Translations under genes and position numbers: made by a program
Notes under the pieces: generated by a model
Told to the model about the DNA's origin: nothing
What the model saw: the letters and a program-made list of their open reading frames with translations, nothing else
The model's database searches: none
In this document: positions 39,398-48,584 of the stretch, one piece after another
Position numbering within the stretch: the first letter of the stretch is position 1
Layout: each line of letters begins with the position of its first letter
Source of the DNA: Flavobacterium humi
Lineage (GTDB): Bacteria; Bacteroidota; Bacteroidia; Flavobacteriales; Flavobacteriaceae
DNA length: 64,000 nucleotides
Assembly (NCBI RefSeq): GCF_004745595.1
Contig: NZ_SRLH01000001.1
Span: 376,234 to 440,233, forward strand
Direction: 5' to 3'

Positions 39398-41305
39398 ATG
39401 TCGTATTACAAAATTGAAAACTTAGAGCATTACTTTAAAATGTATAAAAAATCGGTCCGGGAACCTCGAAAATTCTGGGATAAGATTGCTGATGAAAATT
39501 TCGTCTGGTACCAAAAATGGGACAAAGTATTTGATTTCGACATGCAAAAAGCCGAATTTAAGTGGTTTGTTGATGCAAAAGTGAATATTACCAAGAATTG
39601 TATAGACAGGCATTTAGCCCGCAGGGGAGAGAAAACAGCTATTATTTTCGAACCCAACAACCCAAATGAAGAAGCGCAGCATATCAGTTATAACGAGTTA
39701 TATGCAAGAGTGGCCAAAATGGCGAACGTACTTCGGGACCAGGGCATTAAAAAAGGGGACAGGGTTTGCATTTACTTGCCGATGATCCCTGAATTAGCGG
39801 TTTCGGTACTGGCCTGCGCAAGGATTGGTGCGATTCATTCGGTAATATTTGCCGGGTTTTCCGCTTCAGCCGTGGCAGCCCGTATTAGTGATTGCGAATG
39901 TAAAATGGTGATTACTTCCGATGGTGGGTTCAGAGGCAATAAAACAATCGATTTGAAAGGAATTGTAGATGAAGCCCTGGAAAAATGCCCAACCGTTTCT
40001 ACTGTATTGGTGGCGCAAAGAATCCATACTCCCATACCGATGAAAGAAGGGAGGGACCTTTGGCTACAGCCATTGCTTGACGAAGCCATTCCTAACAATG
40101 TAGCAGAAATAATGGATGCTGAAGACCCTTTGTTCATCTTATATACTTCCGGTTCGACCGGGAAACCGAAAGGAATGCTGCATACCATTGCCGGTTATAT
40201 GGTTTATACGGCGTATACCTTCAAGAATATTTTCAATTATGAAGAAAACGATATTTATTGGTGTACTGCGGATATTGGCTGGATAACAGGCCATTCCTAT
40301 ATTTTATACGGGCCACTTTTAAACGGGGCGACCACCGTTATTTTTGAAGGGATTCCGTCGTATCCGGATTCAAGCAGGTTTTGGGAAGTGATTGAAAAAC
40401 ATAAAATCACCCAATTTTATACCGCACCGACAGCCATTCGGGCCTTGGCCAAAGAAAGCCTGGATTATGTCCAGAAATTCCCTTTAAAATCATTAAAAGT
40501 GATTGGTTCGGTAGGAGAACCTATAAACGAAGAAGCCTGGCATTGGTACAACGACCATGTTGGAGGAAAGCGCTGTCCTTTGGTAGACACCTGGTGGCAA
40601 ACGGAAACGGGCGGCATCATGATCTCACCGGTTCCTTTCGTAACCCCAACAAAACCAACCTATGCCACGCTGCCTTTACCAGGAATACAACCCGTTTTGA
40701 TGGACGAACTTCGAAATGAAATTGATGGGAACCAGGTTACGGGAAGTTTGTGCATCAAGTTTCCATGGCCGGCAATGGCCCGGACCATTTGGGGCGATCA
40801 CCAGCGGTTTATAGACACCTATTTTAAAGCTTTTCCAGGGAAATATTTTACCGGTGACGGGGCTTTGCGGGACGAAGTAGGCTATTATAGGATTACCGGC
40901 CGTGTAGATGACGTGATTATTGTTTCAGGCCATAATTTAGGTACGGCACCTATTGAAGACGCCATTAACGAGCATCCGGCAGTAGCCGAAAGTGCCATTG
41001 TAGGTTTCCCTCATGATATAAAAGGAAATGCCCTATACGGATTTATTATCCTGAAGGAAGTGGGTGAAAGCCGTGTAAAAGAAAACCTCGAAATTGAAAT
41101 TAACCAACTGATATCAAACCAGATAGGCCCTATTGCAAAATTAGACAAAGTGCAGTTTGTGTCCGGTTTGCCCAAAACGCGTTCCGGGAAAATCATGCGC
41201 CGTATATTACGGAAAATAGCAGAAGGGGATTTTTCCAATTTTGGGGATACTTCCACTTTGCTGAACCCTGAGATCGTAGATGAAATAAAAGAAGGGAAAC
41301 TGTAA
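39398..41305 (+). CDS. acs: Acetyl-CoA synthetase
   Basis: 635 residues, normal for Acs. P-loop 'YTSGSTGKPKGMLHTIAGYM', acetyl pocket 'WCTADIGWITGHSYILYGPL', adenylate motif 'VDTWWQTETGGIMISP', and C-terminal 'LPKTRSGKIMRRILRKIAEG' with the lysine controlled by acetylation in other bacteria. It converts acetate, ATP and CoA to acetyl-CoA. The cNMP/CBS/DUF294 and exonuclease pair lies 2.2 kb downstream, a neighbourhood often seen with acs. It is divergent from the aryl-acid operon and would feed acetyl-CoA metabolism independently. Confidence 0.97.
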   Translation: MSYYKIENLEHYFKMYKKSVREPRKFWDKIADENFVWYQKWDKVFDFDMQKAEFKWFVDAKVNITKNCIDRHLARRGEKTAIIFEPNNPNEEAQHISYNELYARVAKMANVLRDQGIKKGDRVCIYLPMIPELAVSVLACARIGAIHSVIFAGFSASAVAARISDCECKMVITSDGGFRGNKTIDLKGIVDEALEKCPTVSTVLVAQRIHTPIPMKEGRDLWLQPLLDEAIPNNVAEIMDAEDPLFILYTSGSTGKPKGMLHTIAGYMVYTAYTFKNIFNYEENDIYWCTADIGWITGHSYILYGPLLNGATTVIFEGIPSYPDSSRFWEVIEKHKITQFYTAPTAIRALAKESLDYVQKFPLKSLKVIGSVGEPINEEAWHWYNDHVGGKRCPLVDTWWQTETGGIMISPVPFVTPTKPTYATLPLPGIQPVLMDELRNEIDGNQVTGSLCIKFPWPAMARTIWGDHQRFIDTYFKAFPGKYFTGDGALRDEVGYYRITGRVDDVIIVSGHNLGTAPIEDAINEHPAVAESAIVGFPHDIKGNALYGFIILKEVGESRVKENLEIEINQLISNQIGPIAKLDKVQFVSGLPKTRSGKIMRRILRKIAEGDFSNFGDTSTLLNPEIVDEIKEGKL

Positions 41306-41343
41306 ATAAACAACCAAAGCCAATATCTTTACAAATAAAACCA

Positions 41344-41351
41344 TAGCTTTG
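41344..41351 (+). promoter_or_regulatory. Candidate -7 element of the DUF11/T9SS protein gene
   Basis: TAGCTTTG, exact TAnnTTTG, 46 bp before the ATG at 41398. A second exact match, TATATTTG at 41390-41397, abuts the ATG and is too close to act for this start. Confidence 0.45.
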
Positions 41352-41397
41352 CATTTGATTTTCAAAATTTTAAAGCCTTAAATACAATTTATATTTG

Positions 41398-43416
41398 ATG
41401 AAAAAAACTACTTTTTTTAAAGCGGCGACTACTGTCTTTATTTTTTCTTGCTTTTCTTCCCATTCTCAAAACCTAAAACCTTTTTCACCCAGGTATGATG
41501 CTGATGTAAAAGGAGATATGCTTTTAATTGGCAATAATATACTAAACAGGAAAACAGCTACTATTGAGCCTGAAATCTCTTATAATGGAAGTGGTTTCAA
41601 TTCTGATTTTATCATGGAATATATCGATATTGATACTGATGCCGCGACTTTTAGCTCCAGTAGTGCGAATTTGACAAATCCAAGGCCAGGCGGGGACAAT
41701 TGCTATAAAATCGTATATGCTGGGTTGTATTGGGGAGCTATGCTTCAAACAGGAAGCAGGGCCGATATCAATAAAGTAAAATTAAAACTGCCAACAGGCG
41801 ATTATAATGACATAACCGGGGAAATTATTTATGATACCAACCTAACGCCCATAGGAAATGATAATAATAAACCATATGCCTGTTATGCCGATGTAACTTC
41901 TTTAATAACACCATTGCAGAATCCGGCAGGAACGTATACCGTAGCAAATGTCTTATCAAGTGAAGGGTCAAACGGAGGTACCGGTTTAAGTGCCGGATGG
42001 TCCTTGGTTATTGTATATGAAGATCTTTCTTTGTCAAGTAAATCAATTGTGACTTTTGATGGTTTCAGCGGTATTGGAGGAGCGACTGTATTAGACATCC
42101 CGATTTCAGGATTTAGGACTATCCCTTCAGGACCGGTCAATGCAAAATTTGCCATGGCAGCTTTGGAAGGGGACAAACCTATTCAAGGAGATTATCTAAA
42201 GATAAACGGAAGTACGATTTCAACTCCTGAAAGAGTAGCTGACAACTTCTTCAACAGCAGCATTAATATTGCAACAGGCCCTTTTACAAACAGAATACCC
42301 AACAGCAGCAACACTTTAGGTTATGATACAGGTATTTTGAATATCAATAATCCTGCAAATACAGTCATTGGGAACAATGTTACGAGTACAACGATTCGTT
42401 TGGGAAGTACACAGGATGTTTATTTCTACTATTTCAATGCTTTTGCAGTCGAGATTATTGCTCCGAAAATTTTACTTTCTACCGAAGTGGAAGATCTTGC
42501 CGGGTCTCCGATTAACACTGCAAATGTAGGGCAAGCGGTCAATTATGTAATCGGATTTGAAAATATTGGAAACGATAATGCAACCTCTTTTACCATTAAA
42601 GACATCCTCCCTGGCAATGTGTTATTCAACCCCGCTGATTTAATCCTGCCTCCCGGAGTCTCCTATACCTATAATGCGGCTACCCGTATGCTGCTGTTTA
42701 CAATTGATAATAGTTTAGTAGAAACCGGCGATCCGCGAATCGAGATTATAGTAAAAGTAACGATGTATCCTTCCTGTAATGATTATATCAGCTCTTGCTC
42801 AAGCTTTGTTCAAAACCAAGCCTTTTCGACTTATTCCGGGACATTGAGTTCCAACGTGTTTTCAGATGAAGGCAGTACTGCCGTGTTTGAATCCTGTAAT
42901 ACAGCACCAGTAACACCTACAATCTTTACCATCAATTTGAATAGTTGTAATTTTACAACAAACGAAACCCTTTGTGGCAGTGCCGTTACCCTAGTTGCAG
43001 CTGAAGGTTACCAAAGCTATAACTGGTCAGGTCCTGGAACCATAATTCCTGTGCCAGGGACAAATAACCGGGAAATATCAGTTGACACAGCTGGGACTTA
43101 TACTGTAAATGACCATGCAGGTTCGGCTAATTGCCTTTCTATTGTCGAGACTTTTATAGTTACTCCTTGTTTGAGTACAGAAGACATACAGAAAGATGAA
43201 ATGAAGCTGTATCCGAACCCGGTTACTGATATTTTTACCATTACAGGCAACATGGTAATTGAAAACCTCATTATCTATAATCCATTGGGGCAAGAAATAA
43301 TTTCATTTGAAGGCAACCGCAAAGAATATGTCATTGACCAGATTCCGTCAGGTACTTATATAGCTAAAATTCAAGCGCAAAACGGGATTTACATTGCCCG
43401 GATACTAAAAAAATAA
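41398..43416 (+). CDS. Large T9SS-secreted surface protein with DUF11-like repeat
   Basis: 672 residues from the ATG at 41398 (a TTG codon precedes it). Signal peptide at about 1-24 (MKKTTFFKAATTVFIFSCFS). An N-terminal region of about 330 residues ('YKIVYAGLYWGAMLQTG', 'GWSLVIVYEDLSLSSKSIV') resembles flavobacterial gliding/surface proteins. A DUF11-type repeat ('EDLAGSPINTANVGQAVNYV', 'FTIKDILPGNVLFNP') follows at about 360-470. The last 75 residues form a T9SS type A sorting domain ('LYPNPVTDIFTITGNM', 'YNPLGQEIISFEGN', final ILKK). Surface-delivered; function unknown. Confidence 0.87.
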   Translation: MKKTTFFKAATTVFIFSCFSSHSQNLKPFSPRYDADVKGDMLLIGNNILNRKTATIEPEISYNGSGFNSDFIMEYIDIDTDAATFSSSSANLTNPRPGGDNCYKIVYAGLYWGAMLQTGSRADINKVKLKLPTGDYNDITGEIIYDTNLTPIGNDNNKPYACYADVTSLITPLQNPAGTYTVANVLSSEGSNGGTGLSAGWSLVIVYEDLSLSSKSIVTFDGFSGIGGATVLDIPISGFRTIPSGPVNAKFAMAALEGDKPIQGDYLKINGSTISTPERVADNFFNSSINIATGPFTNRIPNSSNTLGYDTGILNINNPANTVIGNNVTSTTIRLGSTQDVYFYYFNAFAVEIIAPKILLSTEVEDLAGSPINTANVGQAVNYVIGFENIGNDNATSFTIKDILPGNVLFNPADLILPPGVSYTYNAATRMLLFTIDNSLVETGDPRIEIIVKVTMYPSCNDYISSCSSFVQNQAFSTYSGTLSSNVFSDEGSTAVFESCNTAPVTPTIFTINLNSCNFTTNETLCGSAVTLVAAEGYQSYNWSGPGTIIPVPGTNNREISVDTAGTYTVNDHAGSANCLSIVETFIVTPCLSTEDIQKDEMKLYPNPVTDIFTITGNMVIENLIIYNPLGQEIISFEGNRKEYVIDQIPSGTYIAKIQAQNGIYIARILKK

Positions 43417-43435
43417 ACCTTTATTCATATAACTA

Positions 43436-43476
43436 AATCAAGGATTGAAAAGCAACTTTTCAATCCTTGATTTTTT
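43436..43476. terminator. Long perfect bidirectional terminator hairpin
   Basis: AATCAAGGATTGAAAAG pairs perfectly with its complement around a 3-nt loop (CAA), 17 bp of stem, followed by TTTT. It serves the T9SS gene and the convergent exonuclease gene, whose stop at 43475 it touches. Confidence 0.92.
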
Positions 43477-44017
43477 ATTTAAGGCCCAAGCGGGATTTTA
43501 ATTTCAGGAATAATAAGGCGATGGAAAAAGCATCGTCCGCACTGGAAACCCTGTCCGGTTTCTGGATTTTATACTGCGATATCAATTCCAACAATGAGAA
43601 ATTCTTATCATTGATATCATGGAGTTTTTTGTGCATGATTTCAATATCCAGCGCTTCGTTTTTAATGCGCCCGCAATCCAATTTATCCAAAGCCTCATTA
43701 ATGATATCGATATCAAAATGGATTCTGTGCCCAACTAAAATACTATTGCCGATATATTGAATAAAATGCTCAATTACAGCATCTTCAGATTCATACCGGT
43801 TTTCATTTATAGAAATTTCGAGGCTGTCGCTAATCAAAATGGTATCGTTTACAATGGCAACGGCACCAAAAGAGACCACCACATCTTTTTTCGGGTCGAT
43901 CCCAGTGGTTTCAACACTCAACGCAATGTACCGATTTGATTTCTCATCAAATTTAGCGATATATTCCTTCCAGAATTCCGGATAGGGTTTGTTGATGTTT
44001 TTAATCCAGTCAAACAT
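43475..44017 (-). CDS. 3'-5' exonuclease, DnaQ/RNase T fold
   Basis: 180 residues. Exo I motif 'IALSVETTGIDPKKD' (the usual first Asp is replaced by Val-Glu context: S-V-E-T-T-G), Exo II 'GHRIHFDIDIINEAL' and a C-terminal helix. Motif I keeps Glu but shows Val where DEDD enzymes have Asp, so catalysis may be weakened. It follows the DUF294 gene by 4 bp; the two families occur together widely. The role is probably processing a nucleic acid or nucleotide in a signalling context (inference). Confidence 0.85.
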   Translation of the reverse strand: MFDWIKNINKPYPEFWKEYIAKFDEKSNRYIALSVETTGIDPKKDVVVSFGAVAIVNDTILISDSLEISINENRYESEDAVIEHFIQYIGNSILVGHRIHFDIDIINEALDKLDCGRIKNEALDIEIMHKKLHDINDKNFSLLELISQYKIQKPDRVSSADDAFSIALLFLKLKSRLGLK

Positions 44018-44021
44018 ATTT

Positions 44022-45938
44022 TTATGAAAATTGTGTTAGTTGAAATTTGTCTTTAATCAGTTCTTCCAGGTTACGGAAAGGCATTAAAGCATGCTTCAGT
44101 TTTTCTTTATCTGTTTTGGAAAGCTCATCGATATCGATAAATTCTCCGGTATTGTCATTTTTCAATCCTTCCATAGCCCTGAATTTCGACAATACCAGGA
44201 ATGCTTCAGCACATTCGAGGTATATTTCGGCATGGTTTGCATCGGAAATGGCCAATTGCTTGAACCTTGAATACGTATTGTTGATTCCTTTTATCCCGAA
44301 ACTCAACACCAATAACCGCGCACATTCCGTTAAAGGCATCAATCCTTTGGTCTTGATATCGAATTTTCCTTTGTTTTCGCCTTCTTCTTCCAGGTTGAAT
44401 TTTTTAAAGAAATTGAGCGGCGCCGGTTTTCTTAAGGCATCATTTCCCAGATAATCGTAAAAAAGAGTATTGTTCTTGACGTTTTTGAAAATATTCTCGG
44501 TAATCGCGTTCTCAATGCTTTGTTCTCCGAAGGCAAGTTCATAATCAAAGAAAATCGTACAGCTTTCATTGGTGTTTTCACCTGGAGTATTAATCCAGCT
44601 ATTGTATTGTTTTACCCAGTCTGTCAATGACTTACATAAATTTGTATTGTTGGCAACATGGCCATATGGGCAATGCAGGAAACCAACTTGTTCCAATGTT
44701 CCTGTGGTTTTTTTGGCCAGCTGCAGGAAATAATCTTTGACATCGCGGTATTTTTCGGCTGAAACATCTTGAAAAACCAATATATTATCATGGTCGGTAT
44801 ACAACAATTGCTCTTTACGCCCCTGGCTTCCAATACTTAAGAAAGCAAAAGGGACAGGAGGGGAGCCCAATTCCAAAATAGCCTGTTCGACAGCTCTTCT
44901 GACAATCGCCAATGTAACTTCGCCGGCAATCGCATTAATATGATTGAGCGGAATATTTTTAGAAATGGATGTTTGAATGATACTCGTTAAACTTTCCCTG
45001 ACATGCTTGAGTTCTGCCGCAGAAAGCGACCGTTTGATTTCTTTGAGCAAAACGCCCGGATTGTTGGCCTGGGCAGCAATTAAATCATTTTGCGAAATAA
45101 TCCCTTTTATAGGTGTTTTATCGGTACCGTCTTCCGTAACACACAAATGGTTCAGGTTATGGGTAATCATCACCAATTGAGCTTCCGCCAAAGAAATATT
45201 CTCAGGAACGGTCAACACGGGAGAAGTCATTATTTTATCTATGAAAGATTGAATCCCATGCTTCCCGGTAGCGACTTTTGCCCGGAAATCGGAATCGGTT
45301 ACAATCCCTTTGGCCAAATTGTTTTCGACAACAAGAGCACTTTCAATCAAATTATCACTCATTAATTCAGCCACTTCCTTTATGGAATCTTCTCTTTTAA
45401 CCTTTAACGGGTTTTTATTATAAGTCAAGGATTGAAAATAGGACACATCAGATTGGTTATCAGATAAATGAAGATTATCCGAAAGGAAATTCCGTGTATT
45501 TTCCTTATCCAGCGGGTTGCGGGTATTTGTGGCGAAACTTTCCAATAAAAAGTTCAGGACTTCTGAATTCTGCAGGGCAAAAGGCTTAAAAACATCAATT
45601 GGAATAGCGTAAACGATGCTTTCTTCGCGTGCTTTTGCAGTCATTTGGTAATTATTTTTGGCAAAAAACGGTCGCAACCCAAAAATATCGCCAGGATAGC
45701 ATTTGTTCAGCAACGATTCTTCGGCATCAGAAATTACGGTAAGATGGATAACACCGGAATTCAGTACATAAAACGAATCATGTAACGAATCATTGATCTG
45801 GAATAACGTTTTGTCTTTTTCCAGATTGATTACCCGGATAGCGTTTGCGATTTTCTTCAAGTCATCAAAGCTCAGGTAATTAAAAGGCTTGTATGCTTTT
45901 AAAAAAAGGGCGACACGTTCTGTAATGGAATTGCTCAT
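44022..45938 (-). CDS. cNMP-binding, CBS-pair and DUF294 nucleotidyltransferase-like protein
   Basis: 638 residues in the order: cyclic-nucleotide-binding-like barrel (about 15-135, 'LFQINDSLHDSFYVLNSGVI'), two CBS motifs (about 175-295, 'LVVENNLAKGIVTDSDFRAK'), DUF294 nucleotidyltransferase core (about 310-450, 'FLSIGSQGRKEQLLYTDHDN') and DUF294 C-terminal helical domain. It resembles GlnD-type uridylyltransferases and is thought to be a nucleotide-sensing signalling protein; the target is unknown. In many genomes it accompanies acetate or acs genes, as here. Confidence 0.9.
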   Translation of the reverse strand: MSNSITERVALFLKAYKPFNYLSFDDLKKIANAIRVINLEKDKTLFQINDSLHDSFYVLNSGVIHLTVISDAEESLLNKCYPGDIFGLRPFFAKNNYQMTAKAREESIVYAIPIDVFKPFALQNSEVLNFLLESFATNTRNPLDKENTRNFLSDNLHLSDNQSDVSYFQSLTYNKNPLKVKREDSIKEVAELMSDNLIESALVVENNLAKGIVTDSDFRAKVATGKHGIQSFIDKIMTSPVLTVPENISLAEAQLVMITHNLNHLCVTEDGTDKTPIKGIISQNDLIAAQANNPGVLLKEIKRSLSAAELKHVRESLTSIIQTSISKNIPLNHINAIAGEVTLAIVRRAVEQAILELGSPPVPFAFLSIGSQGRKEQLLYTDHDNILVFQDVSAEKYRDVKDYFLQLAKKTTGTLEQVGFLHCPYGHVANNTNLCKSLTDWVKQYNSWINTPGENTNESCTIFFDYELAFGEQSIENAITENIFKNVKNNTLFYDYLGNDALRKPAPLNFFKKFNLEEEGENKGKFDIKTKGLMPLTECARLLVLSFGIKGINNTYSRFKQLAISDANHAEIYLECAEAFLVLSKFRAMEGLKNDNTGEFIDIDELSKTDKEKLKHALMPFRNLEELIKDKFQLTQFS

Positions 45939-46001
45939 AGCTGTACAAATTACTAAAAGGTAAATTTACAGACAAATTTTGTAAGAAAGAAGTGTTATTT
46001 G

Positions 46002-46033
<32 letters not shown>

Positions 46034-46064
46034 TTCAAATAGAGCGACTAAAAACAAGGCGTTT

Positions 46065-47603
46065 TTAGTCTTCCTGAGCGAATATTTTCTCTCTGTATTT
46101 CTTGCCAATCAATAACAGTAAACGCACTTTATAGTCGTCAACAAGCCATTCGCGGTAGTTTTTGCTGCATTGGCTTAAGCATCTGGTATAAATTTTCATG
46201 CGGTATTCAATATCATCCGATAATTCTTTGGATAAATTCTTCGCATCAATTAATTCATCCGTATTATCAACACACATAGCCGCATGCTGGTCCAGGGATT
46301 TCTCCAGGACAACTTTTGAACGCAGGTTTAATGAAATGGCTAATTTGTGTTCCGCTTCGATATCAAATGTAATGTCGGTGCTGTTTTTGAACTTCATGCG
46401 CAATTCGTACGGCATCTCATATTTGAAATGTGTTTCGATTTCTGCATCGTCACGAAGGTTATCCAAATAATATTCAGGCGATTTGAAAATATGCTGCCAA
46501 TCTACCGGTTCGTTCCATAATCCGAAACGTGCGGCATTATTTCCTAAATCGATTATCGTAAATTCTTCCTTATTGGGCAATTTCCTGGAACCGCGGCCAA
46601 TCATCTGGAAATACAAAGTCAGTGATTTTGTGGCACGATTGATTATAATGGTTTCTACCGTAGGTTCGTCAAATCCTGTGGTCAAAATCCCCACAGATGT
46701 TAAAATTGCGTCCGGAGTGTGCTTGAACCAGCGTAAAATCTCTTTCCTGTCTTCGGAACTTGTCGTATTGTCAAGATGCCTTATCGAAAATCCGGCTTCC
46801 TTAAATGTATCGTAAACATACAATGACGTGTTGATACCATTGTTGAAAATCAGGGTTTTCTTTCCTTTGGATTTCTCTTCGTACGCATGCAGCAATTTAT
46901 TTTGCATGTCTAATTGCGAATACAGTTCATCTGAGGATTTTACAGTATAATCCCCGTTGATGCCTACTTTTAGGCTGGATAAGCCAACATCGTAGCTATA
47001 GGTTGTTGCTTTGGCCAAAAAACCATTGTCAATCAGTTTGTTAATCGGGTCTCCAACAATCAGTTCTTTGTAATTCTCATACATCGGTAATTTGATGTTA
47101 GAACTTAAAGGCGTGGCGGTTACTCCTAAAATAAAGGAGTTTTTGAAGGAGCTTAGCAGTTTCCTGAATGAGTTGTAATGGGCTTCGTCAATAATAACCA
47201 AACCTACGTTATCAATACGGAGTTTTTCGTCGTTAAGCCTGTTTTTAAGGGTTTCGACCATCGCCACAAAACATGAATATTCGTTTTGGTCCGGAAGTTC
47301 CTTGACTTTGGAATTGATGATCTTGTTTTTGACATCGAAGCCTTTAAGCATTTTTGACGTTTGCTTGCAAAGCTCGATCCTGTGGGTCAAAACTACAACT
47401 TTTTTATTGTGGGTTTCGATATATCTTCTCACGATTTCCGAAAAGATCACGGTTTTCCCTCCTCCTGTCGGTAGCTGGTACAACAGGTGGTAATTGCCGT
47501 TTACAGTATCCATCCGGTCAAAAATAGCGTTGATATCACGAGCCTGGTAGTCGTAAAGTACCTTTTTCTCTTCTATTTCCTGCTCTAGCTCGTTGTAAGA
47601 CAT
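46065..47603 (-). CDS. DEAD/DEAH-box (SF2) helicase
   Basis: 512 residues. N-terminal Q-like 'LYDYQARDINAIFDRM', Walker A 'YQLPTGGGKTVIFSEIV', motif II 'VIIDEAHYNSF', motif III 'GVTATPL', and C-terminal motifs 'TGFDEPTVETIIINRAT' and VI 'YFQMIGRGSRKLP'. The remaining 110 residues are family-specific and helical. Similar to the YprA/RadD/ComFA-like SF2 helicases found as single genes in flavobacteria. Substrate DNA or RNA not clear. Confidence 0.92.
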   Translation of the reverse strand: MSYNELEQEIEEKKVLYDYQARDINAIFDRMDTVNGNYHLLYQLPTGGGKTVIFSEIVRRYIETHNKKVVVLTHRIELCKQTSKMLKGFDVKNKIINSKVKELPDQNEYSCFVAMVETLKNRLNDEKLRIDNVGLVIIDEAHYNSFRKLLSSFKNSFILGVTATPLSSNIKLPMYENYKELIVGDPINKLIDNGFLAKATTYSYDVGLSSLKVGINGDYTVKSSDELYSQLDMQNKLLHAYEEKSKGKKTLIFNNGINTSLYVYDTFKEAGFSIRHLDNTTSSEDRKEILRWFKHTPDAILTSVGILTTGFDEPTVETIIINRATKSLTLYFQMIGRGSRKLPNKEEFTIIDLGNNAARFGLWNEPVDWQHIFKSPEYYLDNLRDDAEIETHFKYEMPYELRMKFKNSTDITFDIEAEHKLAISLNLRSKVVLEKSLDQHAAMCVDNTDELIDAKNLSKELSDDIEYRMKIYTRCLSQCSKNYREWLVDDYKVRLLLLIGKKYREKIFAQED

Positions 47604-47622
47604 ATCTGCTTTTCAATTTTTG

Positions 47623-47655
47623 CAAAAGTACGTCTAAAAAAGAGTTTTTTGACAA
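47623..47655 (-). promoter_or_regulatory. Promoter of the helicase gene
   Basis: Minus-strand TTG (47653-47655), 22-bp spacer and TACTTTTG (47623-47630) match the Bacteroidota consensus, 19 bp before the ATG. Confidence 0.6.
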
Positions 47656-47678
47656 TTTAATTTAAAAATTGGCAAAAA

Positions 47679-48194
47679 TTAATATTCAAGGCGCTCAATT
47701 ATTGCATTAAATTCATAAGAATTAACCCAATGCAAAGCAACCGCTCTTTCGCTTGCAGCCACTGCCCTGCTTCTGAAATCATACAAAATCCCCATTTGGA
47801 TTGTATAACTGATGGCCTGTTCGAATGAATTTAGCATGCTTTTGTAAAATAATTCTTGTTTAATTACTTTTTCGGAAGCATATGCCTGGGCAATCTCAAT
47901 ATTGTAAAACATAATGTCGGCGATTATGAAAGGATCGACCCCGAGTGAAATAAAATGCTTGATGTATTTTTGTGCGACAGATCTTCGCAACTTGGCTTTT
48001 TTGCCTCGTATGGGAAAATATTCATTGGATATCTTAAGCTTGCATTCTTCTAAAAGCCTGTCTTCCTTTGGGTTAAAAGCAAAATCATAGTACGTTTTTA
48101 CAGAAGCAAATTTCTCATACAATTCGATAATCTGCTCCTGAAGCTGTTCCTTGCTCAATCCTGACACATATTTTTTTAAATCTCTTTTGCTCAT
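47679..48194 (-). CDS. Conserved hypothetical protein (DUF6155-like)
   Basis: 171 residues, all helical and charged, starting 'MSKRDLKKYVSGLSKEQLQE' with 'YYDFAFNPKEDRLLEECK'. I associate this with the DUF6155 family from memory, with moderate certainty. No catalytic motif, signal peptide or membrane segment. Monocistronic and divergent from the DUF3817 gene across a short region with a 17-bp palindrome. Confidence 0.75.
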   Translation of the reverse strand: MSKRDLKKYVSGLSKEQLQEQIIELYEKFASVKTYYDFAFNPKEDRLLEECKLKISNEYFPIRGKKAKLRRSVAQKYIKHFISLGVDPFIIADIMFYNIEIAQAYASEKVIKQELFYKSMLNSFEQAISYTIQMGILYDFRSRAVAASERAVALHWVNSYEFNAIIERLEY

Positions 48195-48212
48195 TGCCTG
48201 GAAATTATACTA

Positions 48213-48220
48213 CAAATGTA
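48213..48220 (-). promoter_or_regulatory. Candidate -7 element of the DUF6155-like gene
   Basis: Minus strand reads TACATTTG, exact TAnnTTTG, 18 bp before the start codon. Confidence 0.5.
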
Positions 48221-48244
48221 AATTACTTTACGCTTCGATACTTT

Positions 48245-48271
48245 AATTATCAATGATAATTCTTAATTTTG
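48245..48271 (+). promoter_or_regulatory. Palindromic operator and promoter of the DUF3817-mscS operon
   Basis: AATTATCA-A-TGATAATT (48245-48261) is a perfect 8+1+8 palindrome lying just upstream of the exact -7 element TAATTTTG (48264-48271), where it would cover the -33 region. It is placed to repress the plus-strand promoter and possibly the divergent one. Confidence 0.5.
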
Positions 48272-48299
48272 CCGTATTCACACTTTATTACCTATAAAA

Positions 48300-48584
48300 A
48301 TGGTCAGGATTTTTAAGTTTACAGCAATTCTGGAAGGAATTTCATATTTGGTTTTGTTTTCGAATATGCTTTTTATCAAACCTACAAACTTGGAGCTTTA
48401 TAGAAAATTGTTATACCCAATCGGGATGTCACACGGATTATTGTTTATCGGGTATATCCTGATGGCTTTTTTACTTAAAAACAGCCAAAACTGGAACTGG
48501 AAGGCTTTTGCCGAGATTTTGGTCGCTTCTGTTCTTCCTTTTGGTACTTTTTACATTGAAAAGAAATATTTAAAGAATGCTTAA
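48300..48584 (+). CDS. DUF3817 small membrane protein
   Basis: 94 residues with three hydrophobic helices (about 5-24, 39-58, 68-86) and the DUF3817 pattern 'FKFTAILEGISYLVLF', 'PIGMSHGLLFIGYIL', 'PFGTFYIEKKYLK'. Function unknown; similar domains occur in integral membrane proteins and near transporters. Overlaps the mechanosensitive channel gene by 8 bp, so they are translated together. Confidence 0.88.
   Translation: MVRIFKFTAILEGISYLVLFSNMLFIKPTNLELYRKLLYPIGMSHGLLFIGYILMAFLLKNSQNWNWKAFAEILVASVLPFGTFYIEKKYLKNA

Noticed and set aside
41390..41397. TATATTTG directly before the ATG of the DUF11/T9SS gene as its promoter.
   Set aside because: A -7 element adjoining the start codon would begin transcription inside the gene; the upstream TAGCTTTG is preferred.
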